DNA of 64,000 bases from an uncultured Lachnospiraceae bacterium (GCA_900544685.1 UQWA01000002.1:88834-152833), one strand, 5' to 3'; positions 54,916 through 63,251 are shown, counted from the first letter of the stretch. Notes: generated by a model from the letters alone, not told the origin. Numbers and translations: made by a program.

Positions 54916-56970
54916 TTATCTTTGCAGATACAGTATGAGTCTTTCACTCTGCAGATCATTGCATAATTTACAGGATCCCCTGCTCATATCATACACATGC
55001 ACGATCTGTCTCAGTTTGGGATCTTCTGTGAACTGACTGACAATATCTGGATATTCCGCCAGTTTTTCCGGTGAAAAACGCATGGTCTTTTCATTGGAAA
55101 ATACAGCCGTATATAATATTTCTGCCTCCACCAGATCCTGAAAGATATGGCTTCCATAGGAAAGTTCCGGATTATATCCTGCCTTTTTCTCTTCGATTTC
55201 ACAGATGGCTTCAAATTCACTGATATCCGCAAATGTAGTCGGTACCCCGAGTTCCGGCGAAGAAGTACCTATCCGCCCTGGAACCATCAGTAGCATATGC
55301 TTATTCTGTCCTTTATTTTTCCAGTTCACTATTCCGATCAGACGTGCTACATTCGTCTTTTTTGCATAAGGCATTTGATAGTAGGCAATCGAATCCACCA
55401 GAATAATGAGATCCATTTTTACATTTCTGGATAATCCCATGGAAGAATGTACATTCTCCAGAATAATATTTTCTTCTGGAATGTGCTCTGGAATCTTCAC
55501 TTTTCCGGTATCCTTAAATACCTGCAGTGGACGACACTGTAACAGATTTATGGAATATTCTCCCGTTTCCGAGAGATTCACGGTAAATTCAATGTCAACC
55601 GGATATTCATATTCCTTCTGAATAAGCTGCATAATTGCCTGAATCTGCTTCATTAATATCTCGTTTTTCACGATACCGCTGCAGGAAATAAAACGAATCG
55701 ACCGGTTGATCCCCCTCTCTCTGAAAGATCTTTCCACTTCAAAATCATGATCTAACAAAATATTGCCGAGATATACCGGAAGTAACGGCTCGATCTGTTT
55801 CAGATCCAGTTGTCTCACACAGTGCATGGCTGTATCCACCGCCTCTATATTACGCTGAGAAAACTGATGTTTTTCTGCAATGGTAGTACAGCTTGTTGCC
55901 TGTGGCATATCCAGGCTGACCAGCCTTGGATAAGAACCTTCTGTGCGGTCTACTGCTGACGTTCCAAGTCCCATAACCAGTCTGAGCATTCCTGCCTTAG
56001 GATCAATCTGTTCCAGAAATTTGTAAGGGCTGTAGGAGTATCCCACACCTGCCGCACACGGCATGTAATATGACCCATAATAAGATCCCGATACTCTCTG
56101 CACCAGAAGCGCCATCTGTTCATCCCGTTTATCTAATCCTCTTCGCTTTCGGTAATCCAGCGCAGACAGACTCATAGAACTGGCATAGACAGTCTTTATC
56201 GCATTTTCAAACTCCAAAAGGCGTTCTTCCAGCGTTCCTCGGTTGGCACAAAAAACAGACTCATACTTACCTGCAAAAGCATTGCCAAACCCATCCTCCA
56301 GAATACTGCTAGAACGCACAATAAAGGGATCCTGCCCATAATATTCCAGAATATGCAGGAACTGATTTTTCATCTCTTCTGAAAATGCGCCCTCCTTCAG
56401 ACGCTGTGCAAACTCCTCTGCCAGTGAAAAATATTCTTTTTCCTCTCTCTGACGGATGCGGATATCCCAGAATCCATTGTCTACGATATAGGTATAATAC
56501 ACATCGGATCCTATAAAAAAAGAATCATGCGGCTCCAACACCTCCTCAATGTCCGGTGCCAGATTGCGTACAATTGCTCTGGAAAGCAGCATACCGCAGG
56601 CTTTTCCACCGATCATGCCTGTTCCGATCATATGATTGCGAACACGGAAATAATCTTCCGGCGTAAAATGTTTTTTCACCATACGCCGCATCTTTTCATC
56701 CCTGGTCATCATAATATCGCACATAGTATTACAGGCATCGTCTGTATTCATATGGTTGTCATACAGCATTTTCGCCGTATTAAAAAAACGATTCCAGGAA
56801 TCGGTAAACTGTTCTTCTCCCGGTCTCTGAAACTTGCCAAGTACCTGATAAAACCGGCTGGACTGTACGCCGTCCAGAATCGGCTTAAATGTCCCTGCTT
56901 CTCTGTTATAAATATGTGGCAGGAACATGGTTTCAGAATCACGGTTCCACACCTTTGCCCGGGCGGACAT
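54916..56970 (-). CDS. PEP/pyruvate-binding domain protein, C-terminal part of a frameshifted gene
   Basis: A 684-residue frame. It contains a PPDK-like ATP-grasp/PEP-pyruvate-binding region (GTGMIGGKACGMLLSRAIV, IVRSSSILEDGFGNAFAGKYES, VDIEFTVNL...INLLQCRPLQ) but no phosphohistidine or TIM-barrel domain of a full dikinase. Homologues known to me are single proteins of about 860 residues starting with the domain seen in the upstream frame. Here the two frames overlap by 32 nt and join if one G of CCCGGG (56958-56963) is removed, giving IYVRPAKVWNRDSE. The ATG at 56970 has only a poor ribosome site. Whether a real mutation, recoding or an assembly error cannot be told. Confidence 0.7.
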   Translation of the reverse strand: MSARAKVWNRDSETMFLPHIYNREAGTFKPILDGVQSSRFYQVLGKFQRPGEEQFTDSWNRFFNTAKMLYDNHMNTDDACNTMCDIMMTRDEKMRRMVKKHFTPEDYFRVRNHMIGTGMIGGKACGMLLSRAIVRNLAPDIEEVLEPHDSFFIGSDVYYTYIVDNGFWDIRIRQREEKEYFSLAEEFAQRLKEGAFSEEMKNQFLHILEYYGQDPFIVRSSSILEDGFGNAFAGKYESVFCANRGTLEERLLEFENAIKTVYASSMSLSALDYRKRRGLDKRDEQMALLVQRVSGSYYGSYYMPCAAGVGYSYSPYKFLEQIDPKAGMLRLVMGLGTSAVDRTEGSYPRLVSLDMPQATSCTTIAEKHQFSQRNIEAVDTAMHCVRQLDLKQIEPLLPVYLGNILLDHDFEVERSFRERGINRSIRFISCSGIVKNEILMKQIQAIMQLIQKEYEYPVDIEFTVNLSETGEYSINLLQCRPLQVFKDTGKVKIPEHIPEENIILENVHSSMGLSRNVKMDLIILVDSIAYYQMPYAKKTNVARLIGIVNWKNKGQNKHMLLMVPGRIGTSSPELGVPTTFADISEFEAICEIEEKKAGYNPELSYGSHIFQDLVEAEILYTAVFSNEKTMRFSPEKLAEYPDIVSQFTEDPKLRQIVHVYDMSRGSCKLCNDLQSERLILYLQR

Positions 56971-57493
56971 ATATATTTTTCCGATCCGAATACACGTCCA
57001 GAAACAACTGTGTGGTATTTAATATCTTTTTCACTGCATGAAAGGAATGCTTGCCCCGGATGATCGGAAAAAACGCAACCGTATCCAACGTAAACAGGAA
57101 CGGACAGGTCACACGGAAAAAATTTCCCATCATCAGATCTGTGGCCCAGGCCGTCTGAAGCTCCGACAGACAGTCAAACACATAGAATACGTCAAAACCC
57201 TCTTTTTCAATGATCTTATGTATTTTCACTGTAAAATCTTCAAATCGATGCGATAACGGAATCTCTATCCTTTCAACCTGCGGGCAGTCTTTTACCAGCG
57301 GTTCATGACTGGCAAATCGAAAGTATATGATCCGCCGTTTATCTCGAATTGCCTGCTCTATGTATGGTTCACAAAAATACCTGAATTCCTGAAGATTCGA
57401 AACTCTCCAGACTACATTGTCTCCAAGCCTGATAAAATCCAGTGCCTGATCCATATCTGGAATTCCCGAACAAATTCTTTTGAAAGCTGCCAT
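56939..57493 (-). CDS. N-terminal part of the frameshifted PEP/pyruvate-binding protein
   Basis: A 184-residue frame starting at ATG 57493 with GTGGGGGAAAAG. It looks like a RecA/KaiC-type core (ICSGIPDMDQALDFIRLGDNVVW, then VFDCLSELQTAWATDLMMGNFFRVTCP) that has lost Walker A. In relatives this fold is joined directly to the PEP/pyruvate-binding part. The frame ends with GKGVEP after the likely shift site. It is transcribed from 57583-57611 through a leader hairpin. Confidence 0.68.
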   Translation of the reverse strand: MAAFKRICSGIPDMDQALDFIRLGDNVVWRVSNLQEFRYFCEPYIEQAIRDKRRIIYFRFASHEPLVKDCPQVERIEIPLSHRFEDFTVKIHKIIEKEGFDVFYVFDCLSELQTAWATDLMMGNFFRVTCPFLFTLDTVAFFPIIRGKHSFHAVKKILNTTQLFLDVYSDRKNIYVRPGKGVEP

Positions 57494-57514
57494 ATCTTTT
57501 CCCCCACTTTATAT

Positions 57515-57555
57515 GTAAAAAAATAAGGCACACAGACATCTTCTGTCCATGTGCC
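57515..57555 (-). terminator. Terminator-like hairpin in the leader of the PEP-binding gene
   Basis: GGCACA and TGTGCC close a 29-nt hairpin with inner GACAG/TGTC pairs, followed by TTATTTTTTT on the minus strand. It sits between the promoter at 57583-57611 and the ATG at 57493, so it may attenuate that gene and also end read-through from the isoaspartyl dipeptidase gene. Confidence 0.75.
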
Positions 57556-57582
57556 ACGTTGCACCCGTATTTACTTGGAGAT

Positions 57583-57611
57583 ATTATAAAAAGAATGGTA
57601 TATAAAGTCAA
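57583..57611 (-). promoter_or_regulatory. Predicted promoter of the PEP/pyruvate-binding gene
   Basis: TTGACT-17-TATAAT on the minus strand, just after the isoaspartyl dipeptidase stop. Confidence 0.65.
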
Positions 57612-57623
57612 GCCAGACTTACC

Positions 57624-58775
57624 TTATTTTGTATACACTTTTTCCCCTTTTGCGATAACTTCCATCACTTGCAGACTTTGATCCAGAATACACAGATCTG
57701 CATCGTACCCTTCTTCTATCTTTCCTTTTCCTTTCAGATTCAATATCTCTGCCGGATTGGATGTGATAGTGGAAAGTGCTATCTCTAACGGGATATCTGT
57801 CCGCTCTACGCATTCTTTCACTTCTTTTAACAGACAGCTGGACTGTCCTACGCCCATTCCAAGGAATTCTCCCTGTTTGTTGTAAATCGGCAGGCTTCCC
57901 TGTCCATCTGATGAGATGGTGATGCGGTTTGGATTCACGCCTGCATCTAACATCCGTTTCATACCATTGCAGACCCGAACTTCATCGCAAATCGTTTCCC
58001 AGTAATCAATGTCTTCATTTCCGGTAAAATCCACAGCCCCACCTTTCAAAGCATACGTGATAGCTTTACGGAACAACATCTCATTCCGGTTGATATGTGT
58101 TGGGAGGAACTGGGATGCCGGGATCTCTGTCTCGTCAATCACCTGTTCAATCAGATCCATACATCTTGGACTGTCACCCAAATGCACATTGATAATCCCT
58201 GCTTTTCCAGAAAGCACACCGCCCAGTCTGGTATCTGCCGCCACACGGGCAAATTCTTCAAAAGTTGGCTGAGAGGATCGATGATCAGAAATGGCAATCT
58301 CTCCTGTTCCAATGATCTCCTGAATCATCATAATGTCCTTTGTAAGACTATCCGTCAGTGTACGCACCGGAACCTGATAGCTTCCTGTATAACAGTAAGC
58401 TGTCATGCCCTGTTCATTTAATCCCTTCGTTTTTGCTACGAGTGCACACATATCACGACCAATTCCATCCGTACCCAGGCAGCCAACCACTGTCGTTACC
58501 CCAAACTTCGTCAATCCTTCCATGGTAGCCTCCGGGGTTCGATTGGCAAATCCACCTTCACCGCCGCCGCCCAGCACATGAACATGGCAGTCGATAAATC
58601 CCGGTGTCAGAATCCGATCTGTTCCATCAATGATCTCTGCTTCCGGAAAAATGCCAGTCAGCTGCATTGTATCTGCATCCGCGATCTTTACAATTTTATC
58701 ATGGATGGTAAGTACATCTTTTTTTCCCAAATGCTGTGGTGCATATACGTCAATATTCTGAATGAATTTCATCAT
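57624..58775 (-). CDS. iadA: Beta-aspartyl (isoaspartyl) dipeptidase
   Basis: A 383-residue amidohydrolase cleaving isoaspartyl dipeptides formed by protein ageing. Metal motifs: GFIDCHVHVLGGGGEGGF (His pair), ISDHRSSQP and THINRNEMLF (His), and SSDGQGSLPIYN (Asp). The ATG at 58775 (MMKFIQNIDVYAP) is preferred; the frame extends upstream over the transporter stop to a TTG. It follows the YfcC-type transporter gene, suggesting a peptide or amino-acid scavenging unit. Confidence 0.88.
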   Translation of the reverse strand: MMKFIQNIDVYAPQHLGKKDVLTIHDKIVKIADADTMQLTGIFPEAEIIDGTDRILTPGFIDCHVHVLGGGGEGGFANRTPEATMEGLTKFGVTTVVGCLGTDGIGRDMCALVAKTKGLNEQGMTAYCYTGSYQVPVRTLTDSLTKDIMMIQEIIGTGEIAISDHRSSQPTFEEFARVAADTRLGGVLSGKAGIINVHLGDSPRCMDLIEQVIDETEIPASQFLPTHINRNEMLFRKAITYALKGGAVDFTGNEDIDYWETICDEVRVCNGMKRMLDAGVNPNRITISSDGQGSLPIYNKQGEFLGMGVGQSSCLLKEVKECVERTDIPLEIALSTITSNPAEILNLKGKGKIEEGYDADLCILDQSLQVMEVIAKGEKVYTK

Positions 58776-58794
58776 GCTTCTACTCTGCCCCTCT

Positions 58795-60315
58795 TTAGAA
58801 ACCAATTCCTACTGCAATCAATATGGTAATAACTGCTCCGATCATTAAAATGCCAAGGAACTTCCACATGAATTTAATCCAGTTGGACCATTCAATCTTG
58901 GCAATTGCCAGCGATCCGATCAGACATCCCGATGTAGGGACAATTAAATTCGTAAATGCATCCCCCAACTGGAAAGCCAGTACGGAAGTCTGACGGGTTA
59001 CACCCAGCAGATCTGCCAGCGGTGCCATAATCGGCATGGTGATTGCTGCCTGTCCGGAACCAGATACCACAAAGAAATTAAATACTGACTGGAACAGATA
59101 CATCAGCACGGCTGCTACTGCACCCGATACTCCTGCCAGTGCCTGTGAAATATTATACATAATTGTATTGATGACTGTCGGTGTAGTCGGATCAGAACCG
59201 CCAAGCACCTGCATAATCCCCTGCGCCATGGCTACCACCAGGGCTGCACCAATCAAGTCTTTTGCTCCATCTTTAAAAGAAGAAGCGATATCATTCATCT
59301 TCATATCATTTAAGTGAAAGATGATACCAATGACGCCTGCTGCTACACCCATCACAAAAAACTGGGTAGCAATCTCCGCCATATAATAGCCTTTTGTCAT
59401 AACGCCCCAGACTACCCAGATTATGGTAACCGCCAATGTCAGTAATACTAAAATATGTCCGATACCAAAACTATGACCTTCGTCAATACCGGTCTTTTCA
59501 TTCTGATCACGGAAATACTGATCACTTTCGTATGCAACTGAAATCTTCGGATTCTTTTTTACTTTGGATGCATAGAACATGGTCATTCCACATCCCAGTG
59601 CAGTAAATACCACCCACATCACCATTCGGAATCCTGCTCCGGAGAATACATCAATACCGGCAATTCCCTGTGCAATTCCTACGGAAAACGGATTCATCCA
59701 GGATGCTCCGAAGCCAATCTGAGTAGCCACATAAGTTACCAGTACAGCAATGACCGTATCATATCCTACTGCTACAAACAATGGGCAGAGAATCATAGTA
59801 AACGGAAGTGCTTCCTCTCCCATTCCAAACACTGCCCCTCCTAAGGAAAACAATACAAAAAGTACTGGAATCAGCAGTTTTTCTGCGCCCTTTGCCTTAC
59901 GGATCAGTCCAATCAGCCCAGCTTCAATGGCACCGGTTCGGATCATAATGCCAAATGCACCGCCTACTACCAGCAAAAATGCTATAATCTCTATTGCAGA
60001 ACTGCTGACAATTCCATTATACATGTAATTAAAGAAACCTGTTTCACCATCACCACTGAATAAAGCCACACCCTCTGTTACAGGCTTTCCTGCATCATCT
60101 GTCAGATACTGAAAACTTCCGTCTTTGATTACGGTACGGGTCTTTTCTGCCCCGTTGATTGTGTACGAGATATCTGTTGTCTCGTAATAACCCTTTGGAA
60201 CAAGGAATGTCATAACCGCTGCAATGACCACTACAAAAAAGATAATAATGTAGGTATCCGGTACGGTAAATCCCTTGTTGAACAATTTCAGGCCTTCTCC
60301 TTTGTTTTTGCTCAT
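58795..60315 (-). CDS. YfcC family membrane transporter
   Basis: A 506-residue protein with about 12 membrane helices, of the YfcC/DcuC-like family annotated as putative basic amino-acid or C4-dicarboxylate carriers. Typical motifs are GGAFGIMIRTGAIEAGL, FGMGEEALPFTMI and VSGSGQAAITMPIMAPL. The substrate is not established. Cotranscribed with iadA (20-nt gap to the chosen start), it may import or exchange the amino acids or dipeptides released by that enzyme. Confidence 0.85.
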   Translation of the reverse strand: MSKNKGEGLKLFNKGFTVPDTYIIIFFVVVIAAVMTFLVPKGYYETTDISYTINGAEKTRTVIKDGSFQYLTDDAGKPVTEGVALFSGDGETGFFNYMYNGIVSSSAIEIIAFLLVVGGAFGIMIRTGAIEAGLIGLIRKAKGAEKLLIPVLFVLFSLGGAVFGMGEEALPFTMILCPLFVAVGYDTVIAVLVTYVATQIGFGASWMNPFSVGIAQGIAGIDVFSGAGFRMVMWVVFTALGCGMTMFYASKVKKNPKISVAYESDQYFRDQNEKTGIDEGHSFGIGHILVLLTLAVTIIWVVWGVMTKGYYMAEIATQFFVMGVAAGVIGIIFHLNDMKMNDIASSFKDGAKDLIGAALVVAMAQGIMQVLGGSDPTTPTVINTIMYNISQALAGVSGAVAAVLMYLFQSVFNFFVVSGSGQAAITMPIMAPLADLLGVTRQTSVLAFQLGDAFTNLIVPTSGCLIGSLAIAKIEWSNWIKFMWKFLGILMIGAVITILIAVGIGF

Positions 60316-60428
60316 AACCTTAAATCTCCTTCATTTTTTTTATATAACACGCAAGGAACAGTGTAACATAGAACTGTAAATAAAGTAACCAGAAAATGCG
60401 AAAAAATGGGGATTTTCTGAAAATAATA

Positions 60429-60457
60429 TTGCTATCACAGGAAACATATGTTAAAAT
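60429..60457 (+). promoter_or_regulatory. Predicted promoter of the preQ1-riboswitch operon
   Basis: TTGCTA-17-TAAAAT on the plus strand; transcription would begin about 4-6 nt before the riboswitch aptamer. Confidence 0.6.
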
Positions 60458-60466
60458 GACAGCCGA

Positions 60467-60501
60467 ACTGGTTCGGAAACCTCCCAGTATAAAAAACTAG
60501 G
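60467..60501 (+). ncRNA. PreQ1-I riboswitch
   Basis: ACTGG (60467-60471) pairs with CCAGT (60484-60488). The loop TTCGGAAACCTC follows and the A-rich tail ATAAAAAACTAGG (60489-60501) matches the preQ1-I consensus tail AUAAAAAACUA. CCU (60480-60482) can pair with AGG (60499-60501) to form the pseudoknot. The aptamer lies at the 5' end of the predicted transcript and is followed by two terminators, the usual OFF-switch layout. preQ1 is the queuosine precursor. Confidence 0.82.
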
Positions 60502-60521
60502 CAAAGTAAAAATAGAAAAAC

Positions 60522-60542
60522 AGGCTGCTCTGGCAGTCTTTT
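60522..60542 (+). terminator. First leader hairpin after the preQ1 aptamer
   Basis: AGGCTGC and GCAGTCT form a 7-bp stem (one G-U) with a TCTG loop, followed by UUUUC. It is a weak terminator or part of the expression platform. Confidence 0.55.
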
Positions 60543-60549
60543 CACTGTT

Positions 60550-60585
60550 GCTTTTGTTTATTGAGGTATAAACAAGAGCTTTTTT
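60550..60585 (+). terminator. Second leader terminator of the preQ1 operon
   Basis: GCTTTTGTTTAT and ATAAACAAGAGC form a 12-bp stem (one G-U) with a 6-nt loop, followed by TTTTTT. This is a complete intrinsic terminator 45 nt before the first gene. Confidence 0.8.
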
Positions 60586-60630
60586 ATGCTGCAAGCAAGA
60601 TTCTATTTTTACACGCAAGAAAGGATGAAC

Positions 60631-61605
60631 ATGAATAAAAGAAAAGTAATCATTGACTGTGATCCGGGTATTGATGACAGTCTCGCCATCATGCTGGCAC
60701 TGAAATCTCCGGAGATCGAGGTCGTGGGAATCACTGTGGTCTGTGGCAATTCTCCCGTAGAGATGGGATTTGAAAATGCCAAAAAGATTTTGAAACAAAT
60801 GAACCGACTGGATGTACCGGTGTTCATCGGTGAAAGCACTCCTCTGAAACGTGACTATGTGAATGCCCTGGATACCCATGGGGAAGATGGCCTGGGAGAG
60901 AGCTTTCTGCAGGAAGTTCCAGGCTTCCATCAGGATAGGAGTGCTGTAGACTTTCTGGCTGATATTTTGAAAAAAGAATCCATCTCTGTGATTGCACTGG
61001 CTCCAATGACGAATCTGGCCAGACTGATTCAAAAGGACAAAGATGCATTTGCCAATATTGATACGTTTGTTTCCATGGGTGGTACTTTTAAAAGCCATGG
61101 TAACTGCTCTCCTGTGGCAGAATATAATTACTGGTGCGATCCGGATGCTGCAGCCCTTGTATATCATACGATGCACGAACTGGGTAAAACCATCCATATG
61201 GTGGGTCTGGATGTGACAAGAAAGATTGTCCTGACACCTACTCTTCTGGAATATATCTGCCGTCTGGATCAAGAAACTGGTTCATTCATACGCAAAATCA
61301 CAAAGTTCTACTTTGACTTCCACTGGGAATGGGAACATATCATTGGCTGTGTCATCAATGACCCTCTGGCGGTTGCTTATTTTCTGAATCCATCTATCTG
61401 TCAGGGATTTAACTCTTATGTACAGATCGAGACCGAAGGGATCTCCCTTGGTCAGTCCGTAGTAGATGCCATGAACTTCTATCGGAAAACACCGAATACC
61501 AAAGTACTGACAGAAGTGGATGTATACTCTTTCTTCCAGACATTCCTGTCAAGGATTCTGGATTTGGAACCGGAAAAACTGGATATTTTACAGGATTTGA
61601 TCTAA
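60631..61605 (+). CDS. Nucleoside hydrolase, probable queuosine hydrolase (QueK-like)
   Basis: A 324-residue inosine/uridine-preferring nucleoside hydrolase-fold enzyme. The calcium-binding N-terminal motif is DCDPGIDDSLAIMLAL (residues 8-23), and the catalytic His-bearing region is VINDPLAVAYF. The start is ATG 60631, with AGAAAGGA upstream; the frame extends to 60586 inside the terminator. Control by a preQ1 riboswitch points to queuosine rather than general nucleoside salvage: it may cleave queuosine to queuine, as reported for QueK of Clostridioides difficile. Substrate is inferred from context. Confidence 0.8.
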   Translation: MNKRKVIIDCDPGIDDSLAIMLALKSPEIEVVGITVVCGNSPVEMGFENAKKILKQMNRLDVPVFIGESTPLKRDYVNALDTHGEDGLGESFLQEVPGFHQDRSAVDFLADILKKESISVIALAPMTNLARLIQKDKDAFANIDTFVSMGGTFKSHGNCSPVAEYNYWCDPDAAALVYHTMHELGKTIHMVGLDVTRKIVLTPTLLEYICRLDQETGSFIRKITKFYFDFHWEWEHIIGCVINDPLAVAYFLNPSICQGFNSYVQIETEGISLGQSVVDAMNFYRKTPNTKVLTEVDVYSFFQTFLSRILDLEPEKLDILQDLI

Positions 61606-61620
61606 GGAGGCGTGTGAATT

Positions 61621-62181
61621 ATGAAAACATCAAAAATGACAACATATAAGATCTGCATGATCGCTTTTGCTATTTGTATCAACTTTGTAGGCGGACAGAT
61701 TGCTTTGCTTCTGAGACTCCCGATTTATCTGGACAGCATCGGTACCGTCTTCGTAGCTTCTACACTGGGTCCGTTTTACGGTATTCTGCCAAATCTGCTC
61801 AGTGGCCTGTTGATGGGTATGACCGTAGACGTCTATTCTCTGTATTATGCACCGGTCGGTATGGTACTTGGTTTTGTCACCGGTCTGGTATTTAAAAAAT
61901 GGCAGCCCAAAAAATGGGGCATCCTTCCGGCAGCCCTGCTGATTACCCTGCCACCTACCATTATCAGTTCCTGCATTACCGCATTTTTATTCAGTGGTAT
62001 TACTTCTTCCGGATCTACCATCCTGGTACAGATTCTGGCAAGAACACCGCTTGGTATGGTGGGAAGCTGCTTCGTAGTTCAGTTTATTACTGATTATATT
62101 GACCGTGTTTTATGCCTTGCAGTATCTGCAGTTCTGATCACTGCACTGCGAAAAAATATGAAAGGGATTTTTGCAAAATGA
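61621..62181 (+). CDS. ECF transporter S component (probable queuosine-precursor importer)
   Basis: A 186-residue integral membrane protein with about six helices, of the ECF S-component type (CINFVGGQIALLLRLPIYLDSIGTVF near the N-terminus). It provides substrate specificity and needs a shared EcfAAT module, not present in this window. Between a nucleoside hydrolase and an SDR under a preQ1 riboswitch, queuosine, queuine or preQ1 is the likely cargo (compare QrtT/QueT). AGGAGG lies 8 nt upstream; its stop overlaps the next start by four bases. Confidence 0.8.
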   Translation: MKTSKMTTYKICMIAFAICINFVGGQIALLLRLPIYLDSIGTVFVASTLGPFYGILPNLLSGLLMGMTVDVYSLYYAPVGMVLGFVTGLVFKKWQPKKWGILPAALLITLPPTIISSCITAFLFSGITSSGSTILVQILARTPLGMVGSCFVVQFITDYIDRVLCLAVSAVLITALRKNMKGIFAK

Positions 62182-62831
62182 ACATATTAATTACAGGTAC
62201 CAGCGCAGGAATCGGAAAGGGCTGCGCAGAATATTTTCTGAAAGAAGGGCATCTGGTATATGGATTTGACAAAGATACTTCTACAATTTCACATCCTGCT
62301 TATACCCATTTCTGTCTGGACATACGGGATAAATCTGCCTACCCAAAGCTTTCTCCTGTGGATATCGTAATTAATAATGCCGGTGTGCAGGATGGCGATG
62401 ATATTGATGTAAATCTGAAGGGAACCATTTCTATTACAGAACATTATGCCATCCATCCGGCAATCCATTCCGTGATCATGATCGGTTCTGCCAGCGGACA
62501 CACTGGTTCAGAATTTCCGGAATATGCAGCCAGCAAAGGCGGCATTCTCGCTTACACAAAGAACGTCGCCATGCGCATTGCTCCTTATCAGGCCACCTGC
62601 AACAGCCTGGACTTCGGTGGCGTCTTAACCGAGCTGAACCGCCCGGTGATGGAAGACCCAAAGCTCTGGAATCAAATCATGGAGCTCACCCCGCTGAAAC
62701 GGTGGATGACTGTAGAAGAAGCTGCACAGTGGATCTATTTCATGGCTGTAATCAACCGCTTCTGCACCGGGCAGAATATCCTGATCGATGGACTGGAAGC
62801 CGGAAACTGCAACTTCATCTGGCCGGAATAA
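62178..62831 (+). CDS. Short-chain dehydrogenase in the preQ1-controlled operon
   Basis: A 217-residue SDR. The NAD(P) motif is TGTSAGIG (residues 6-13), followed by NNAG, the catalytic Ser in IGSASG and YAASK with the Tyr and Lys. Its ATG (62178) overlaps the S-component stop (ATGA), so it is translationally coupled. An aspartate after the second strand (GFDKDT) favours NAD. SDRs are not part of known queuosine salvage, so an oxidation or reduction of a queuosine-derived cyclopentenediol or the released ribose is an open possibility. Confidence 0.88.
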   Translation: MNILITGTSAGIGKGCAEYFLKEGHLVYGFDKDTSTISHPAYTHFCLDIRDKSAYPKLSPVDIVINNAGVQDGDDIDVNLKGTISITEHYAIHPAIHSVIMIGSASGHTGSEFPEYAASKGGILAYTKNVAMRIAPYQATCNSLDFGGVLTELNRPVMEDPKLWNQIMELTPLKRWMTVEEAAQWIYFMAVINRFCTGQNILIDGLEAGNCNFIWPE

Positions 62832-62842
62832 CGTTAAAAAAA

Positions 62843-62880
62843 TGAACCATACTGCGATCTCACAGTGTGGTTCATCTTTT
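62843..62880 (+). terminator. Terminator of the preQ1-controlled operon
   Basis: TGAACCATACTG and CAGTGTGGTTCA form a 12-bp stem (one G-U) with an 8-nt loop, followed by TCTTTTTT. Also A-rich on the other side, so it may serve the converging ArsC-like gene. Confidence 0.85.
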
Positions 62881-62894
62881 TTCTCTCAAATGTT

Positions 62895-63251
62895 TCAATC
62901 CAAAATATTTTTTTCCCACTCAGCTTCTTTAAATCCCGTCAGGATACAGTTTTCTTTGACAACCAGCGGACGCTTCACCAGCATTCCATTGGTCGCAAGT
63001 AGCTTCAACTGTTCCTCTTCGCTCATCGTCGGCAACTTATCTTTTAACTGAAGTTCCTTGTATAACATTCCACTGGTGTTGAAAAACTTCTTAAGTGGAA
63101 GTCCGCTTCTCTCATGCCAGTCTTTTAGTTCCTCATAAGTTGGATTTTCTTCCACAATATGACGGTCTGTATATAAAATCTGATGCACATCCAGCCACTT
63201 TTTCGCTTTCTGGCATGTGGAACATTTTGGGTATTCTAAAAATAACATCAT
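62895..63251 (-). CDS. ArsC/Spx-family thioredoxin-fold protein
   Basis: A 118-residue protein of the arsenate reductase/Spx/YffB fold. The N-terminal CSTC (PKCSTCQKAKKWL) is a redox-active Cys pair like that of Spx; LPLKKFFNTSG and the later VKRPLV match the family. Real arsenate reductases of this fold have one catalytic Cys, so a regulatory or general thiol role is as likely. No ars genes are near. AGGAGG site and promoter at 63282-63311. Confidence 0.85.
   Translation of the reverse strand: MMLFLEYPKCSTCQKAKKWLDVHQILYTDRHIVEENPTYEELKDWHERSGLPLKKFFNTSGMLYKELQLKDKLPTMSEEEQLKLLATNGMLVKRPLVVKENCILTGFKEAEWEKNILD

Noticed and set aside
60451..61272. 273-codon minus-strand ORF opposite the nucleoside hydrolase
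   Set aside because: It is antisense to a clear enzyme gene and runs through the riboswitch and terminators; no family resemblance.
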